64,000 nt of DNA. Origin: Streptomyces lacrimifluminis (lineage in GTDB: Bacteria; Actinomycetota; Actinomycetes; Streptomycetales; Streptomycetaceae). Of this stretch, positions 62,701 through 64,000 are shown piece after piece. The stretch covers positions 62,358 to 126,357 of the forward strand of contig NZ_BMMU01000018.1 of assembly GCF_014646095.1 (NCBI RefSeq), given 5' to 3'. Position numbers and translations under genes: made by a program. Numbering within the stretch: position 1 is the stretch's first letter; every line of letters starts with the position of its first letter. The notes under the pieces are model-generated. The model was given only the letters and a program-made list of their open reading frames with translations, ran no database searches and was not told the origin of the DNA.

Positions 62701-62811
62701 CCGTCGGCGCCTCGGGTTCGCCCTGCCGGCGCCGCACCACCCGGGCACAGAAGTTCTGCTGGAACGCCGACGGCACGGCGAACTTCGGTACGCACGCGGT
62801 GGCGCCAGGCG

Positions 62812-63963
62812 TCACATCGACCGCGCCGTCGGGCGAGTGACTGCCCCTTCGGAAGCCGTCGCACCGGAACTCACCGCCCCGGGAGCCGACGGTTCGGGAA
62901 CCACCACGTCCCGGACCGTCGGTTTGCGGATCAGGAGCAGCGCCGCGTCGTCGTGGAGCCTGCCGCCCACGTGGGTCAGCAGTTCCTCGTGGAGCGCGTC
63001 GAGCGTGCGGGCGGGCTCGTCACAGGCGTGGCGGGCCAGCCCTTCGTGAAGCGGGTAGAAGGCGCGGCCCCGGTCGCGGGCCTCGGTGACTCCGTCGGTG
63101 TACAGCAGGAGCTGGTCGCCGTCGGTGAAGGTCAGCACCTGGAGGTCGGGGGTGTGTCCGGTGAGGGCGCGCAGTCCGAGCGGCGGGGCCGGATGCGTGG
63201 GCTCCACGCTCACGAGGGCGCCCGCGGAAGTGACCAGCAGCGGGGGCGCGTGTCCGCAGTTCACCACTTCCAGCTGGCCCGGTTTCGGGTATCCGGCGAC
63301 GACGGCGGTGACGAAGTCGTCCGCGCCGAGGTTGCGGGCGAGGCTCCGCTCGATCCGGTCGACGACGGCGAGGAGATCGGGCTCGTCGTACGCGGCCTCC
63401 CGGAAGACGCCGAGCACCAGAGCGGCGGTCCCCACGGCCGGCAGCCCCTTGCCCCGCACATCGCCGACGATCAGTCTCACCCCGTACGGCGTGGGTATCA
63501 GCGCGTACAGATCACCACCGATCCGGGCCTCGGCCGCCGCGGCGCTGTAGCGGACGGCCACCTGGAAGGGGCCGACCGTCGCCGGTACGGGGCTGAGCAG
63601 CGCGTGCTGGGCGGTCTCCGCGACGGAGCGGACGGCGTCGAGCACCCGTTCCCGGCGTCCGCGCAGCGCGCTGGCCAGGCAGCTCGTGAGGGTGACGGCG
63701 GCCAGGGCGGACAGGCCGGCCGCCAGCTCGGGACCCGGCACTCCGTCCCGGTCTCCGAGCGTCACGCCGAGTACGCCGGCGAGGAGGCCGACACAGAGGA
63801 CACCGCGCGGTCCGTTGGTGGTGGCGGCCACCGCGGGCCCGGCGGCGAGCAGCGGCAGCCAGCTCGTCCCGGCCCCGTCGGCGAGGTCGCCGAGGACGAC
63901 GGCGGCGATGACCAGCACGGGCAGGGCGGGAAGCAAGGACAGACGGTTCCTGAACGCTCGCAT
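62812..63963 (-). CDS. Membrane-anchored PP2C/SpoIIE-type protein phosphatase
   Basis: Protein of 383 residues. The N-terminal ~110 residues hold several transmembrane helices (LLPALPVLVIAAVVLGDLA, ASALAAVTLTSCLASAL-like segment). The SpoIIE phosphatase domain follows, with metal-binding Asp residues in RIGGDLYALIPT, VGDVRGKGLPAVG, LLLYTDGVTEARDRG and HDDAALLLI. It is expected to dephosphorylate an anti-sigma-factor antagonist. No sensor (GAF/PAS) domain is present between membrane and catalytic parts. ATG at 63963; the upstream region runs out of the window. Confidence 0.92.
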   Translation of the reverse strand: MRAFRNRLSLLPALPVLVIAAVVLGDLADGAGTSWLPLLAAGPAVAATTNGPRGVLCVGLLAGVLGVTLGDRDGVPGPELAAGLSALAAVTLTSCLASALRGRRERVLDAVRSVAETAQHALLSPVPATVGPFQVAVRYSAAAAEARIGGDLYALIPTPYGVRLIVGDVRGKGLPAVGTAALVLGVFREAAYDEPDLLAVVDRIERSLARNLGADDFVTAVVAGYPKPGQLEVVNCGHAPPLLVTSAGALVSVEPTHPAPPLGLRALTGHTPDLQVLTFTDGDQLLLYTDGVTEARDRGRAFYPLHEGLARHACDEPARTLDALHEELLTHVGGRLHDDAALLLIRKPTVRDVVVPEPSAPGAVSSGATASEGAVTRPTARSM

Positions 63964-64000
63964 GGACCAGTTGTCTCCACCTCGGTGTCGGGCCTGACTC

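Noticed and set aside
62703..62840. Plus frame reading FCWNADGTANFGTHAVAP before a stop
   Set aside because: Protein-like but without a start codon or ribosome binding site, directly after a terminator, and overlapping the end of the SpoIIE phosphatase gene; at best a remnant.

Overview
This is a stretch of chromosome from a high-GC actinomycete, almost certainly Streptomyces. The evidence is the strong G/C preference at third codon positions, many GTG and a few TTG starts behind GGAGG-type ribosome binding sites, a conservon (CvnA-D), a class I xylose isomerase of 388 residues, type B L31, and many conserved Streptomyces-type proteins (DUF5709, DUF6397, DUF3516, MHYT, SpoIIE phosphatase). 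No rRNA, tRNA, CRISPR array, transposase, integrase or phage gene was seen. About 45 real genes and two decayed genes are listed.

Layout. 0-3.2 kb: C4-dicarboxylate symporter and a secreted PNGase A-like amidase. 3.4-7.0 kb: two translationally coupled ABC exporter half-transporters whose nucleotide-binding domains are degenerate in complementary ways, so that one ATP site should be active and one dead. 7.1-12.3 kb: housekeeping-type genes (DUF5709, L31 type B, a DUF457 membrane protein, a DUF3516 helicase, acyl-CoA thioesterase II). 12.3-19.5 kb: a signalling block with a DUF6397 protein, an orphan roadblock protein, a PPOX-fold oxidoreductase, a conservon (sensor-like CvnA, roadblock CvnB, DUF742 CvnC, GTPase CvnD) and an MHYT membrane protein just upstream of cvnA. 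19.6-22.4 kb: a methyltransferase, small unknown proteins and a shrunken fatty-acid desaturase pseudogene. 22.7-26.9 kb: a SNF2 helicase coupled to a SWIM zinc-finger protein. 27-32.3 kb: a proline-rich membrane protein, then xylose catabolism (xylA divergent from xylB plus a ROK regulator). 32.5-40.5 kb: an amidase, a GAF regulator next to an aldehyde dehydrogenase, a protein made only of Clp-N-like modules, and a NarL-type two-component pair. 40.6-46.1 kb: an alcohol dehydrogenase remnant, pyruvate oxidase, and a zinc ABC uptake operon behind two Zur-box-like palindromes.

The most striking part is 46.2-56.7 kb. An acyl-CoA carboxylase beta subunit, a fatty-acyl-AMP ligase (FadD32-like), a polyketide synthase with the order ACP-KS-AT-ACP-TE (the Pks13 order), an exported antigen-85-like esterase, a PucR-type regulator and a secreted cutinase lie together on one strand. 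This reproduces the gene set of the mycobacterial mycolic-acid condensation locus (accD4-pks13-fadD32-Rv3802c-fbp) in an organism type that is not known to make mycolates. The predicted job is Claisen condensation of an AMP-activated fatty acid with a carboxylated acyl-CoA, giving an alpha-branched beta-keto lipid that may be transferred outside the cell. No ketoreductase lies in the window.

The last part (56.8-64 kb) holds a secreted alpha/beta hydrolase, a small secreted HExxH metalloprotease, a large GH30-type secreted glycosidase with lectin and Ig-like modules, and a membrane SpoIIE phosphatase.
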